Source of the DNA: CAXQUZ01 sp942491145
GTDB taxonomy: Bacteria > Myxococcota_A > UBA796 > UBA2385
Assembly: GCA_942491145.1 (NCBI GenBank)
Contig: CALOBC010000017.1
Coordinates: 186,001-250,000, forward strand
DNA: 64,000 nt
Direction of reading: 5' to 3'
The translations under genes were made by a program, and so were the position numbers. Shown here one piece after another: positions 1-8,378 of this stretch (the stretch's first letter is position 1; every line of letters begins with the position of its first letter). The notes below the pieces were generated by a model. That model searched no databases, was not told the DNA's origin, and worked only from the letters and a program-made list of their open reading frames with translations.

Positions 1-2
1 CG

Positions 3-398
3 TCCGCGCGTGCTGGCGAGCTGATGGCCCGCGGCCACATGGCCATGAGCCCGGCCGACGGCGGCTTTTCGCTCTCGCAGAGCACTCGCCCCGAGAGCAT
101 CGACGCCTGGGTCATCCTGCGCACGCGCGGAGAGCGCGGCTTCCCCAACCTCTACCACTGCCTCGTGCTCTACCGGCTCTGGGACGCCTCCCGAGGGATC
201 TGGACCTGGTGGCGCGACGACCCGTCGGCGCGGCTCGGCATGTACCCAGAGGGCCGGCGACACCCCTACAACCGCGGCCAGGCCGCCCCCCTGCCCGATG
301 GGCTGGCGGTGGCGGGCGTGGACCGCCGTCGATCCCGACGCCCTCGGCCCGCCCCCCGGCGTCGAGCACGCCACCACCGCCGCGCGCTGGCTCGGTGA
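3..398 (+). CDS. Hypothetical protein, 5' end open, apparent frame switch near 300
   Basis: The reading frame is open to the left edge of the window, so this is probably the 3' part of a gene; ATGs at 24, 39 and 45 are possible internal starts. The translation is rich in Trp and Tyr to about position 297. From about 300 onward this frame turns into an Arg-rich stretch with mixed third bases, while the +1 frame from 298 to 408 has almost pure G/C third positions and a normal composition. That suggests a one-base indel, a sequencing error or a real frameshift. The stop at 396-398 lies 10 bases before the next start. I recognise no family. Coding from 3 to about 297 is fairly likely; the C-terminus is unresolved. 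Confidence 0.4.
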   Translation, partial: SARAGELMARGHMAMSPADGGFSLSQSTRPESIDAWVILRTRGERGFPNLYHCLVLYRLWDASRGIWTWWRDDPSARLGMYPEGRRHPYNRGQAAPLPDGLAVAGVDRRRSRRPRPAPRRRARHHRRALAR

Positions 399-408
399 GG
401 AGACCGCC

Positions 409-1719
409 ATGTCCAAGGCCGTCCGCAAGTACCGCCGGAACAAGCGCCGCCACCAGCGTCGGTCCCGGCGCGACTACAACAAGAAGCTGAAGAGCAAGGG
501 CTACTCGTGGGCCCAGCGGCGTCGCATGGTGCGCAACCGGCGGCGCTACGACCGCAACGCACGCAAAGGTGGTGTGGCCAAGCGACGGATGCGCGAGCTG
601 GACCACAAGGTCGAGTCGCCGCGCGAACGCCGGCAGCTCTCCCGGCGGCGGGGTGGCCGGAGTGGAGCACCGCCCCCGCCGCCTGCACCTCCGGGCAGCC
701 CCACTGCGGCTTGGCCCCTGACTCCGCGGTGGGCACCGCAGGCCCCAGCGAGGGTCCCCGGTCGAGCTCGCCCGATGGCCCCGTACCGTGAGCCGTCGCG
801 GGCGCTGTCGGTGGTGCCGGCGCGCCCGGGTCCGACCGTGGTGCCGGCCTGGGACGTGCCCGAGCGGGCGCTCGAGGTCGACAGCTACTCGCCCTACGAC
901 AGCTACGACGCCTATGACCCGTACGTGGACGCCATGGAGAACGCGGTCCTCGTCGACGAGGGCTACTGGGACAACGACCCGATCGAGTACGACTACGACG
1001 TGGCCGACGTGGCCGGTGAGATCGCCGGCATGGCCTACGCCCGGCTGTCGGGCGGCCACATTGGGTCCGACGACGACGCCGAGTCGGTCATCGACGACGT
1101 GGGCCTGCGGCTGCTGGCGGAGATCAAGCTCTACGCGGTCCAGGACGGCTGGACCCCGCGGGAGCTGGAGCATGAGGCCGCCAAGGTCATCGACGCCACC
1201 AACGCCGTCGAGCAGGCCGTGGAGGTCTCGGGCGGCATGGATGGCATCGGCGCGGCCGGCGCGCTCATGGCGATCCCGGCGCTGGCGTCGCTGGCCGCTC
1301 CCTTCCTCAAGGCGAAGGTCAAGGCGAACGAGCGGCGGTCGGCCCGGGGCGGTCGGCGCGGCGACCGTCGGCGCAAGCGTCAGGAGCGGCGCGCGCAGGA
1401 CCTCGAGGAGCGCATCGACGAGCTCGAGCGCCTCGGCCCCGGCTCGGGCGTGCTCGACGTGAGCACCGAGGACTGGGGCCCGTCGGCCAAGTCCGACAAC
1501 GTGTTGGTGCGCGCCCGTCACGGCAAGCGCGCGGCCTTGGCGAGCCTGGGCAGCGGCTACTACCTCGTGCGCGAGGTGGGCCCCGACGAGCCCCAGGCAG
1601 CCGTGCAGACCGAGATGTCGCGCGTGGCTGCGCTGGCCACCCCCGCGCTGTCGGCCATCCAGGCGGTGAGCGGCGAGCTCTACCCGCGGTGTCGCTGCCA
1701 GGGAGGCCGTCATGGCTGA
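409..1719 (+). CDS. Unknown basic protein with one hydrophobic segment
   Basis: The start is the ATG at 409, six bases behind a strong GGTGAGGAG ribosome site; the frame is also open upstream to 298. The 436-aa product has three parts. The first ~65 residues are extremely Arg/Lys-rich, suiting nucleic-acid binding. A proline-rich linker and an acidic Tyr/Asp stretch follow. Further on, a hydrophobic segment near residues 280-300 is followed by a charged, probably coiled-coil helix. I do not recognise the family. It overlaps the next gene by 8 bp and belongs to a compact rightward set with two small membrane proteins. A structural protein of a virus or plasmid is one possibility from the basic-tail plus membrane layout, but nothing in the sequence proves it. 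Confidence 0.7.
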   Translation: MSKAVRKYRRNKRRHQRRSRRDYNKKLKSKGYSWAQRRRMVRNRRRYDRNARKGGVAKRRMRELDHKVESPRERRQLSRRRGGRSGAPPPPPAPPGSPTAAWPLTPRWAPQAPARVPGRARPMAPYREPSRALSVVPARPGPTVVPAWDVPERALEVDSYSPYDSYDAYDPYVDAMENAVLVDEGYWDNDPIEYDYDVADVAGEIAGMAYARLSGGHIGSDDDAESVIDDVGLRLLAEIKLYAVQDGWTPRELEHEAAKVIDATNAVEQAVEVSGGMDGIGAAGALMAIPALASLAAPFLKAKVKANERRSARGGRRGDRRRKRQERRAQDLEERIDELERLGPGSGVLDVSTEDWGPSAKSDNVLVRARHGKRAALASLGSGYYLVREVGPDEPQAAVQTEMSRVAALATPALSAIQAVSGELYPRCRCQGGRHG

Positions 1720-2386
1720 GCTGGAGCCCCAGTGGGTCGGGTCGGTGCGGACGTGGTGGGAGAAGCTGCTCGGGCCGCTGCTCACCGCGATGGTCGCCGA
1801 GGTGCGGAAGAAGGCCGGCAACTCGGCACTGGCCGAGAAGGCCTACGGCGGAACTGTCAGGCGCTTCGAGGCCGAGCTGGCTGCGTTGGAGGCCGATGTC
1901 ACGGCCTTCCTGGCGCAGGCCATGGGCAGCGACTGGGCGCCCTACGCGGGCCGCGCGGCTGAGATCCTGGGCAACATCCGGGGCCAGTGGCGTGACCCGG
2001 CGGCGACGCAGCCGCTCCAGAGCGGGGTGGCGGGCGTGGCGGCGGTGGTGCGGGGCATCAACGTGGCGGTGACAGCCATCGGTGTCGCCTGGGCGGCGGT
2101 ATCGCTCGCCGAGGTGGTACGGGCGCGGAAGCTGCTGCGGAGCTGGTCGGCGGACCTCGCGGATGGCGTGGAGCCGTCGCGGCGGGCGGCGAAGCGGGCC
2201 GGGTTGGCCGGGGACGACGTTGCTGGGCGTGGGCGTGGGCGGCGGTTCCGGCGTCGGCGTCGGGCGCGTCGACAGCGCGGCCGGGATGCCCTGTTGCCCG
2301 AGGGCGTGGAGCTCGCAGAGCCCGACTTCGACGACGGCATGCCCCAAGACGGTCCCCCGTGGCGGCACTCGCTGCCGGGAGCCTGA
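1712..2386 (+). CDS. Unknown membrane protein, paralogue A
   Basis: ATG 1712 follows GGGAGG and overlaps the previous stop, which suggests translational coupling. The 224-aa product starts with a helical domain (residues 1-95) carrying the pattern W-x5-R-T-W-x3-L-L-G and, about 75 residues later, QWRDP. A long hydrophobic stretch (about 105-138) could span the membrane once or twice, and a strongly Arg-rich region follows near residues 175-195. The N-terminal domain clearly resembles that of the next gene (RTW/LLG and QWSDP in matching places), so the two are diverged tandem duplicates. The family is not recognised. Confidence 0.7.
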   Translation: MAELEPQWVGSVRTWWEKLLGPLLTAMVAEVRKKAGNSALAEKAYGGTVRRFEAELAALEADVTAFLAQAMGSDWAPYAGRAAEILGNIRGQWRDPAATQPLQSGVAGVAAVVRGINVAVTAIGVAWAAVSLAEVVRARKLLRSWSADLADGVEPSRRAAKRAGLAGDDVAGRGRGRRFRRRRRARRQRGRDALLPEGVELAEPDFDDGMPQDGPPWRHSLPGA

Positions 2387-2389
2387 GCG

Positions 2390-3046
2390 ATGGCGATGGC
2401 GGCGGCCTGGCTCGACGACTTCCGCACCTGGGTGGACGGGCTGCTGGGCGACCGGCTGTCAGCGGCCTTGGCACAGGTGCGTGCGGCAGTGGCGCGGGGC
2501 ACGGTCTCGCAGGAGGTCGCGCCCCAGGTGCAGCGGTGCGCCGAGGTGCTCGAGCAGCTTCGGACGGAGACGCAGGGCTACCTGGCTCGGGCTGCGCCGC
2601 TGCACGCAGACCCCGACGTGCGGGAACGCAGCGACCGGCTCGTGGCCATCTGGAACGAGCTGTGGGCGCAGTGGAGCGACCCGACCTGTACGCGGCGGCA
2701 CACGGGCGGTGCGAAGGTGGGGCTCGCGCCTGCGGGATGGGCGGCCGTGGTGGTCGTCGTGGTGGCCGGCGTGGCCTACGCGGTGTCCGAGGTGGGCTCG
2801 GCGTGGGCGATGGCGACGACGGCGGATGCCGAGGTGGCGCTGGCACAGGTGCGGCTCCAGACGCAGGAGCTGGATGCACGGATCGCGGCGGCGGCCGGTG
2901 GGATGCCGCTGCCGCCGAGCACGTTGCCGCCGCCGGAGTTGCCGCGGAGTGGGGCGGATGCGGGGAAGGTGGTGAAGCTGGTGATGGCGGGGTTGGGGGT
3001 AGCCGTGGGGTTGGGCGTGGCAGTATCGGTGGTGCGGAGGCGGTAG
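2390..3046 (+). CDS. Unknown membrane protein, paralogue B
   Basis: ATG 2390 sits 3 bp after the previous stop, with GGGAG eight bases upstream. The 218-aa product repeats the layout of its neighbour: WLDDFRTWVDGLLG near the start, a helical domain ending in QWSDP, then a membrane segment with a run of valines (about residues 118-140). It adds a helical linker, a Pro-rich stretch and a second hydrophobic segment at the very C-terminus ending in three arginines. Two membrane passes are likely, but no function can be assigned. The stop codon at 3044-3046 is followed after one base by the left end of the transposon, so the gene escaped disruption. Confidence 0.7.
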   Translation: MAMAAAWLDDFRTWVDGLLGDRLSAALAQVRAAVARGTVSQEVAPQVQRCAEVLEQLRTETQGYLARAAPLHADPDVRERSDRLVAIWNELWAQWSDPTCTRRHTGGAKVGLAPAGWAAVVVVVVAGVAYAVSEVGSAWAMATTADAEVALAQVRLQTQELDARIAAAAGGMPLPPSTLPPPELPRSGADAGKVVKLVMAGLGVAVGLGVAVSVVRRR

Positions 3047-3130
3047 CTGCGTCTGCCTACCAATGTCCATCCACCAGCAGCCTGAAAAGCACGCCCAATT
3101 CCGGGCAGCTGCGGTGGCCAGGACTCCACC

Positions 3131-4577
3131 ATGCCTTCACCTCGTACCTACACCAAAGATGAGAAGCGCCAGGCCATCCTCCGCGCGTCCACCATCGGAG
3201 CCACTGCAGCCAGCGTCGAGCTCGCCATTCCGTCTGGGACCCTGTCGGTCTGGCTCCACAAAGCGCGCAAGGGACTGTTCGCCCACCTCGATCTCGGCGA
3301 CCTCGTCCTGAAGTCAGCCCCAAGTGCGGGTGTCCGCGCTGCCGCAGAGTCTCCAGCAGCCGAGGGTGCCGCTCCGAGCCCTCTACCCGCAACGGACCCG
3401 CACCCTCTTGCCTCACCGACCGACCTTCCCGCCGAGAATCCTTCGACCAAGAAGCGCTCGACCATGAAGGCCTCAACCAAGAAGGCCTCAACCAAGAAGC
3501 GCTCCACCAAGACGGTCTCGACCAACGAGCCCTCGACCAAGAAGCGCCATGTCAGGACCGTCTACACGCCATCCCAGCGAGCCCAGGCGCTCGAGCTGGT
3601 GGCCGAGGTCGGCATGTCCGAGGCCTCCAGAACACTGAACATCAGCCGATTCTCACTCCGCCAGTGGAAGCGCAAGGTCGAGCTCGCAGCAGCTGGCCTT
3701 GGGGACTCCCCGACCTCGGGTCCTGCGCTGGTCGACATCGAGGCGCAGCGTGACAAGGAGATTCTCGACGAGTGGAAGCGCCACCCTGGTCTGGGCCCCA
3801 GCCAGATTCGGAACCAGCTGCGTCGTGGCGGCATCAAGGTGTCTACGAACACCGTCCGCCGAGTGATGGAGGGCGACGGCTACCGCCTACCAAAAGTACG
3901 TCGGGATGGCCATACTCAACGATACGAGGCCGTGCGTCCGAACCACTTGTGGCACCTCGACTTCGTCCACCAGCACATCAACCGTGCCAACACGTTCACG
4001 TTTATCATCATCGATGACCACAGTCGGTACGTTGTGGGACATGGGGTCCACGATGCGGAACGGGCCGACTTTGTGCTCGACATCTTCAATCAAGCGGTGG
4101 CTCGTCACGGCCGACCAGAAGCCGTGATGACGGACCGTGGAAGTGCGTTCTGGTCGTGGAAGGGGGTCTCCCGCTTCACTCGCCTCCTCACCGAGCTGGG
4201 TGTGGACGGTGGTGGCCCAACACAAGGAACACAACGGAAAGATTGAGGTCTTTAACGCCAACCTGTCGAAGGAGCTGTTCATGGCGCATCGCTTCTACGA
4301 CTTGCGCGAAATGGAGCGGCGGCTGACGTCGCACCTACATTGGTACAACCACCGTCGCACCCACCACGCACTGGGCGGGCTCTTGGTGCCTGCAGACCGC
4401 TACTATGGCCGTGTGGAGGAGGTTCAGGCACGCATCGAGGCGGGGAAGGGGGCCACTGTGCACACCGACCTGCTCGACCTGCGGGACCGTGCCCTCGAGC
4501 TCTTCAAGGTGGTCAGCCGAGACGGTCGACCCGAGGTCTGGCTCATGGGAGAGAAGATCTTGTCCACCTCGACTTGA
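3131..4577 (+). pseudogene. Transposase A of the dual-DDE element, frameshifted
   Basis: This is a copy of the intact 467-aa protein at 11728-13131. The frame runs from ATG 3131 to about 4206, where two bases (CA) present in copy 2 are missing. That frame then ends at 4246, while the true C-terminal half continues in another frame to 4577. The break lies between the second catalytic Asp and the catalytic Glu, so neither half holds a complete D-D-E triad. The N-terminal linker is 15 residues longer than in copy 2 because of extra STKK-type repeats. Ribosomal frameshifting cannot be excluded, but copy 2 is uninterrupted, so a simple mutation is more likely. Confidence 0.85.
3440..3544 (+). repeat. 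15-bp tandem repeat encoding xSTKK linker
   Basis: Seven imperfect 15-bp units encode PSTKK, RSTMK, ASTKK, ASTKK, RSTKT, VSTNE and PSTKK. Copy 2 of the element has only four units at the same place. The expansion keeps the frame and lies in a disordered linker between two helix-turn-helix regions. Unit number therefore changes faster than the rest of the element. Confidence 0.85.
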
Positions 4578-4637
4578 TGCTCACCATGGACCATCCCGAT
4601 AGAGGGACCGCGCCCTCCGCAGTCCTTGAGATGGTCC

Positions 4638-6506
4638 ATGACATCGCACGCAGCACACGCCGCATTGGACGCCGGCATCCTACTTGTGGCGCGAGCTGTG
4701 CTACGGCGCCATGGTCTTGAGGCGCCATCCGCGGCCAAGGTCTTGGCCCTCACCCAAGCGAAGCCAACCACCGCGCGCAAGGTCAGCCGCAGCCTCCGCA
4801 CCCACCTCGAGAGCGTGCTCAGGCCCACAGGCCGCCCCCCACTGCCGCCCCGGGAGCCGGTCCAAGAGGACCGGTTGGCCGCCATACGCACCCAGCACAT
4901 CGCCTTCTTGATGGACAACCCTGGCAGCGTCACCGGCTCGGCCAAGCGTCGGCAGTATAGCGACCGCTTCCGTCGGTTCATGCTAAACCTCTGCCAGACG
5001 CACCTTGAGCTCACCATAAGTGACATCTCCGAGGCCACGCAGGTCCCACGGCCCACCCTCAAAGACTGGCTCAGCGGCAAGATGGGGGCTGCCCAACCGC
5101 CCGAAGAGCCCATCAAAGCGGCCATTCAAGAGGGTCCATCCCCCGCCCATGTCGAGTGTATCGTTGCGGCATGGCGGATGTGGGATGGTGCGCTGGTGCC
5201 GTTCTGTACCCACGTTCAGCAGGACCTTCGCATCCCATTCGGGCGTGCATTGATACGGGACATCCTCCACGCAAGTGATGTCCGCATCCCGAAGTCGCGC
5301 CGCTCGGACCCTGACCGCTCTGCCCTCAAGAACGGCTTTGAAACCTTCTTTCCGGGAGCGCAGTGGGTGGGCGATGGCACGGAGTTGGCGGTCGAGGTGG
5401 ACGTTGAGGTCCACAAGTGCAACCTGGAGCTGCTTGTCGACCCCGACTCGGGTGCGTTTGTGGGCGCCTCGGTGCGACCAACCGAAGACGCCCAAGCGGT
5501 CGTCGAGGCCTTTGATGACGCAGTGGAATCAACCGGAGCCCCGCCTCTGGCTCTGCTTCTCGACAACAAGCCCTCCAACCACTGTCCCGAGGTTCACGAC
5601 CATACGGGGGAGACGTCCATCGGCCGCAGCCGGCCCTACCAACCCACCGACAAGCCCCATGTTGAAGGCGGGTTCGGCTTGTTCAAGCAGGACGTACCCA
5701 CCATGGCCATCACGACGGGCTCACCGCTTGAGCTTGCCATGGCGGTGGCCGGCCTGGTGTTTAACACGTGGGCTCGAGCGGCGAACCATCGCCCTCGCGA
5801 CGACCGGAAGAAGAAGAGTCGGTTCCAACTCTACACCGACAGCAAGCCGACACCCGAGGCATACGCAGCGGCAAAGACCGCCCTGGAAGCCCGAATTCGG
5901 AAGCAGGAGAAGGCCCGAGAGGCCAAAAAGAAGCGGCTGGACCCCATCGTGCGCGAGCTGCTGGACCGGGCCTTCGCGCGCCTTGACCTTGAGGACCCCG
6001 ACGAGCACCTGCGTCTCGCCATCGCTTCGTGGCCGGTGGACGCCATCATTGAAGGGATTGCCGTCTACGAGGGCAAGAAGAAGGCGAAGAGCCTGCCTGA
6101 GGGTGTCGACGCGCGGTACCTTCGTGGAATCGTGCGCAATATTGCCCAGGAGAATGAGGGCCTCTGCATCGCCACATCCTTGCTTGAGGGCAGGCTGGAC
6201 GCCCAGGATGCCACGCTGCACTTGCTCACCGAACAACGTGAACTCATCGAGGAGCGCCTGTCAGACGATGACTACGGCCTCATGCTCGGCCTCGTGGACC
6301 GCGCCCTCGACGCCAAGGGAGGACTCGACCGAACATTCTGGCTACTGGCGGCTGCCGACCATGTCCGCGCCGTGGCTGAGCCCACGGAGCGCCCAGTCTA
6401 CCTCCGGCTCGCCGCCCGCCGCATCAATACCCGGCACGCGGTGGCCCACCGAGCCCGAATCAAGGCGACCCGCTTCCTGTTCGCGAAGGTCCTGCCCGTT
6501 GTCTGA
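4638..6506 (+). CDS. Transposase B, Mu/TnsB-like DDE integrase
   Basis: This 622-aa protein (from ATG 4638; a TTG at 4626 is an alternative) has an N-terminal helical DNA-binding region and then a retroviral-integrase-like core. Its visible catalytic residues are D246 in WVGDGTEL, D309 in LLLDNKPSN and E343 in HVEGGFGLFK, a D-62-D-33-E spacing typical of the Mu, TnsB and TniA group. A Lys/Glu-rich helix and a long C-terminal helical domain follow. It lies 60 bp behind the first transposase gene in the same direction. No AAA+ partner (TnsC, TniB, IstB or MuB type) occurs in the element. The match is to the fold and motifs, not to a named family. Confidence 0.8.
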   Translation: MTSHAAHAALDAGILLVARAVLRRHGLEAPSAAKVLALTQAKPTTARKVSRSLRTHLESVLRPTGRPPLPPREPVQEDRLAAIRTQHIAFLMDNPGSVTGSAKRRQYSDRFRRFMLNLCQTHLELTISDISEATQVPRPTLKDWLSGKMGAAQPPEEPIKAAIQEGPSPAHVECIVAAWRMWDGALVPFCTHVQQDLRIPFGRALIRDILHASDVRIPKSRRSDPDRSALKNGFETFFPGAQWVGDGTELAVEVDVEVHKCNLELLVDPDSGAFVGASVRPTEDAQAVVEAFDDAVESTGAPPLALLLDNKPSNHCPEVHDHTGETSIGRSRPYQPTDKPHVEGGFGLFKQDVPTMAITTGSPLELAMAVAGLVFNTWARAANHRPRDDRKKKSRFQLYTDSKPTPEAYAAAKTALEARIRKQEKAREAKKKRLDPIVRELLDRAFARLDLEDPDEHLRLAIASWPVDAIIEGIAVYEGKKKAKSLPEGVDARYLRGIVRNIAQENEGLCIATSLLEGRLDAQDATLHLLTEQRELIEERLSDDDYGLMLGLVDRALDAKGGLDRTFWLLAAADHVRAVAEPTERPVYLRLAARRINTRHAVAHRARIKATRFLFAKVLPVV

Positions 6507-6769
6507 GCGAGAGGCTGGGGGCTGATGCGTGGGACCTGGCCTCGACAGCACCGGTGATTCAGAGGGCCGGGACTATCGTTGGACAGGGCGTTGTCGCCCG
6601 TTGAGTGGCTGGGCGAATGGCGGCCGTGGTCAGCCCTGCCACGAGGGTCGACGGGGTTCAGGACGGGTTGGAAGGTGGAAGACACCCGGCGCTGGTCGAC
6701 CAACTTCCTTGGACGCTCCACGAAGGGGAACGCCGCGGAAAAGGTGATGGGAGATGGTTGACAAGTGCA

Positions 6770-7177
6770 GAACTCCTGAATTTCGCGAACCGACATCCCG
6801 CGGCTGTACAGCGCGATGATGCGCTCATCGAAGCCCGTGAGCCGCCGCTGGTGCTTCGCGACGAGCTGGGGCTCAAAGGTGCCTTCCCGGTCGCGTGGGA
6901 CGCGCACATCGACCTTTCCGGCCTCCGTGAGCAGGGTCTTCGGTGTGGTGCCGTTGCGGGCGTTGGCGGTTGGGCGCTCTTGGCCGGGTTCGTAGCCGAG
7001 ATGCTCGGTGAGCTCGACGCTCAGGGTGCGCTCGACGAGACGGCCCATTAGCTGGCGGAAGAGTCCATCGGCCCCAAGCTGCTCCTTGGGGTCGTCGACT
7101 TGCTCGAGAATCTTGTCCAGCACCTCATCAGGGATGTCGTGGCGTGGACGCTTGGCTGAGGTTTGCTTCTTGGTCAT
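6770..7177 (-). pseudogene. IS256-family transposase, N-terminal stub
   Basis: ATG 7177 has an AAGGAG ribosome site. The 136 residues left match the start of IS256/mutator transposases: VDVRVPRDREGTFEPQLV, then YSRGMSVREIQEF, where the family normally continues into the catalytic region. The gene stops at the transposon boundary (6769), and from there the frame reads on into transposon sequence as a meaningless chimera. The missing ~270 residues are not found at any other transposon flank in this window, so part of the original insertion sequence has been deleted. Confidence 0.85.
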
Positions 7178-7221
7178 GGGTGCTCCTTGGAAGGAGGAGA
7201 TCACCCGCTCAGGCCCTCACC

Positions 7222-7248
7222 GGTACACAGAATTTGAGACACTCCCAG
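7222..7248. repeat. IS256-type terminal inverted repeat (one end)
   Basis: The sequence GGTACACAGAATTTGAGACA, continuing CTCCCAG, lies 45 bp upstream of the IS256-type start codon and has the look of IS256-family ends. It marks the surviving outer end of that insertion sequence. The opposite end is lost. Confidence 0.6.
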
Positions 7249-7389
7249 GCCGACTGCATCGCGGGGAAGCCGCGTGAGTTGACCGTCGGCACCGCGAACG
7301 TCGACAGAATCCCAGGCGGTCATTGCCGGGTTTCCCTGCGGCAGTGGACCCACCAGATTCCAGGGGCCGGCGCCTGTTGGTATCGGAAT

Positions 7390-7527
7390 CTACCCGGCGG
7401 GGGCATCATCAACGAGCACCGCAGTGGGCGCATGGGTGGACACTTGGGAACCACCGATAGGGGCCGAATCGGTTGAACACCCTCCGAGTGAGGCCGCTAT
7501 CCAAAAGGTCGCCAGCAAACGAGACAT
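7390..7527 (-). CDS. Small lipoprotein, possibly truncated
   Basis: ATG 7527 follows GGGAG by eight bases. The 45-aa product begins MSRLLATFWIAASLGGC, a lipoprotein signal peptide with lipobox LGGC, followed by a short Ser/Pro/Val-rich tail. Just beyond the stop a different frame continues with a plausible composition (toward 7260), so a frameshift may have shortened the protein. It lies in the decayed stretch between the two transposon copies. Its function is unknown. Confidence 0.45.
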   Translation of the reverse strand: MSRLLATFWIAASLGGCSTDSAPIGGSQVSTHAPTAVLVDDAPAG

Positions 7528-7912
7528 GGCTGCTCCCAGTTCTGAAGTCCCTGGTACCCCGCGTCGACCGCGCTGGGCGCCCATTTCGCCGACCGCCGAT
7601 GTGGCCCGCACGGTCAGCGTCCGCAGTCAGGCGACGATGCCACTCTCCATAGTCCAGGCTTCTGAGCCTGGATTCCCGATCGTGTGTGCGACTCTTCGCC
7701 GAGTCTCACGGCGTTCCGTAGCAGACGTCGACCCCAACGCTGAGCACCGCGAACGAGTCTCGCTGGCCCTTCGACAGCAAGGGGACGGCAAGATGTTGGT
7801 GTTAGCATGAACCCTGGTTGGCGAACAGCTCGCCCGTGTCTTCAGTGGGGGCCGCAGTCCCCACCGCTGACCCGAGGCCTCTCGCGTCGCGAAGCGTGTC
7901 CGGTCCCTGTGA
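7528..7912. other. Intergenic stretch without recognised gene
   Basis: No frame here combines a ribosome site, a start codon and consistent third-position bias. The open frames present have mixed composition. It is probably decayed DNA next to the gene remnant that begins at 7913. Confidence 0.5.
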
Positions 7913-8295
7913 GCTCTAAATGTTGAGGACGATGGGTCCGAGGCAACCGAGGCGTGGAGCCGCGCTCTCAATGAGCCGGGCACCTTCAGCTTCCACGTTG
8001 AAGGGGAAGATGGCTCGGGTCTCGGGACCTTGTGCCCACTCACCGACCAGGACTTCACCTGCGTCGACATCCCCTATCTGGAGCTGACGTCTGACGGCTT
8101 GGAGCCGAGGCGAGGTTGACGCTCCTCTTCCGAATGTCGGGCACCTGTGCTTCGGCGACCGCCCTCACGCTGGATCTGGTGATGGAGACCATCTGCGAGG
8201 GTGACAACGAAGACTGCGCGGCCATCGAGGAGTTGGCGGCGGACGGCGCCTTCTGCGGCACGGAGTCCGAGTTGGAGCTGGAGCACTCGAGGTAG
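7913..8295 (+). pseudogene. Decayed secreted-protein gene
   Basis: From 7913 to about 8112 one frame has good coding bias and an acidic, Gly-rich translation with Cys residues (GTLCPLTDQDFTCVDIPYLE). Close to 8112-8119 that frame ends in TGA, and coding continues one frame over (LTLLFRMSGTCASATALTLD) to a TAG at 8293. Its 5' end has no start codon and follows an in-frame TGA at 7910. So this is a 5'-truncated, frameshifted remnant, probably of a secreted or lipid-anchored protein. Its family is not recognised. Confidence 0.6.
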
Positions 8296-8378
8296 ATGAT
8301 CGCGTCTGGATGCGCGGCGCGGGGGGCCTGTGCCGTTATCTTCGAGCCGGAGACAACTTGACATCGACGGAGTCAATC

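Larger units (their letters stand above)
3048..6769 (+). mobile_element. Dual-DDE transposon, copy 1 (3,722 bp)
   Basis: The limits come from comparison with the inverted copy at 9536-13214: identity begins at TGCGTCTGCCTACC (3048) and ends at TGACAAGTGCA (6769). Both ends have TG...CA form. The left end and the reverse complement of the right end (TGCACTTGTCAACCA) agree at 10 of 15 positions, an imperfect terminal inverted repeat. The cargo is a DDE recombinase broken by a frameshift (3131-4577) and a second, intact DDE protein (4638-6506), followed by 263 bp of non-coding right end. No direct target duplication is visible at the flanks. The 43-bp length difference from copy 2 equals a 45-bp repeat expansion minus a 2-bp deletion, both inside the first gene. 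Family name unknown. Confidence 0.85.

Noticed and set aside
112..2880. Long antisense frames opposite the first gene cluster
   Set aside because: Third-position bias and ribosome sites support the + strand genes; the antisense translations are Arg/Pro/His-rich.
6398..7204. A 268-codon reading frame crossing the transposon end
   Set aside because: The first 136 codons are an IS256 stub. The rest is transposon DNA read by chance, and the same tail appears at 9533-9907 without the IS256 part.
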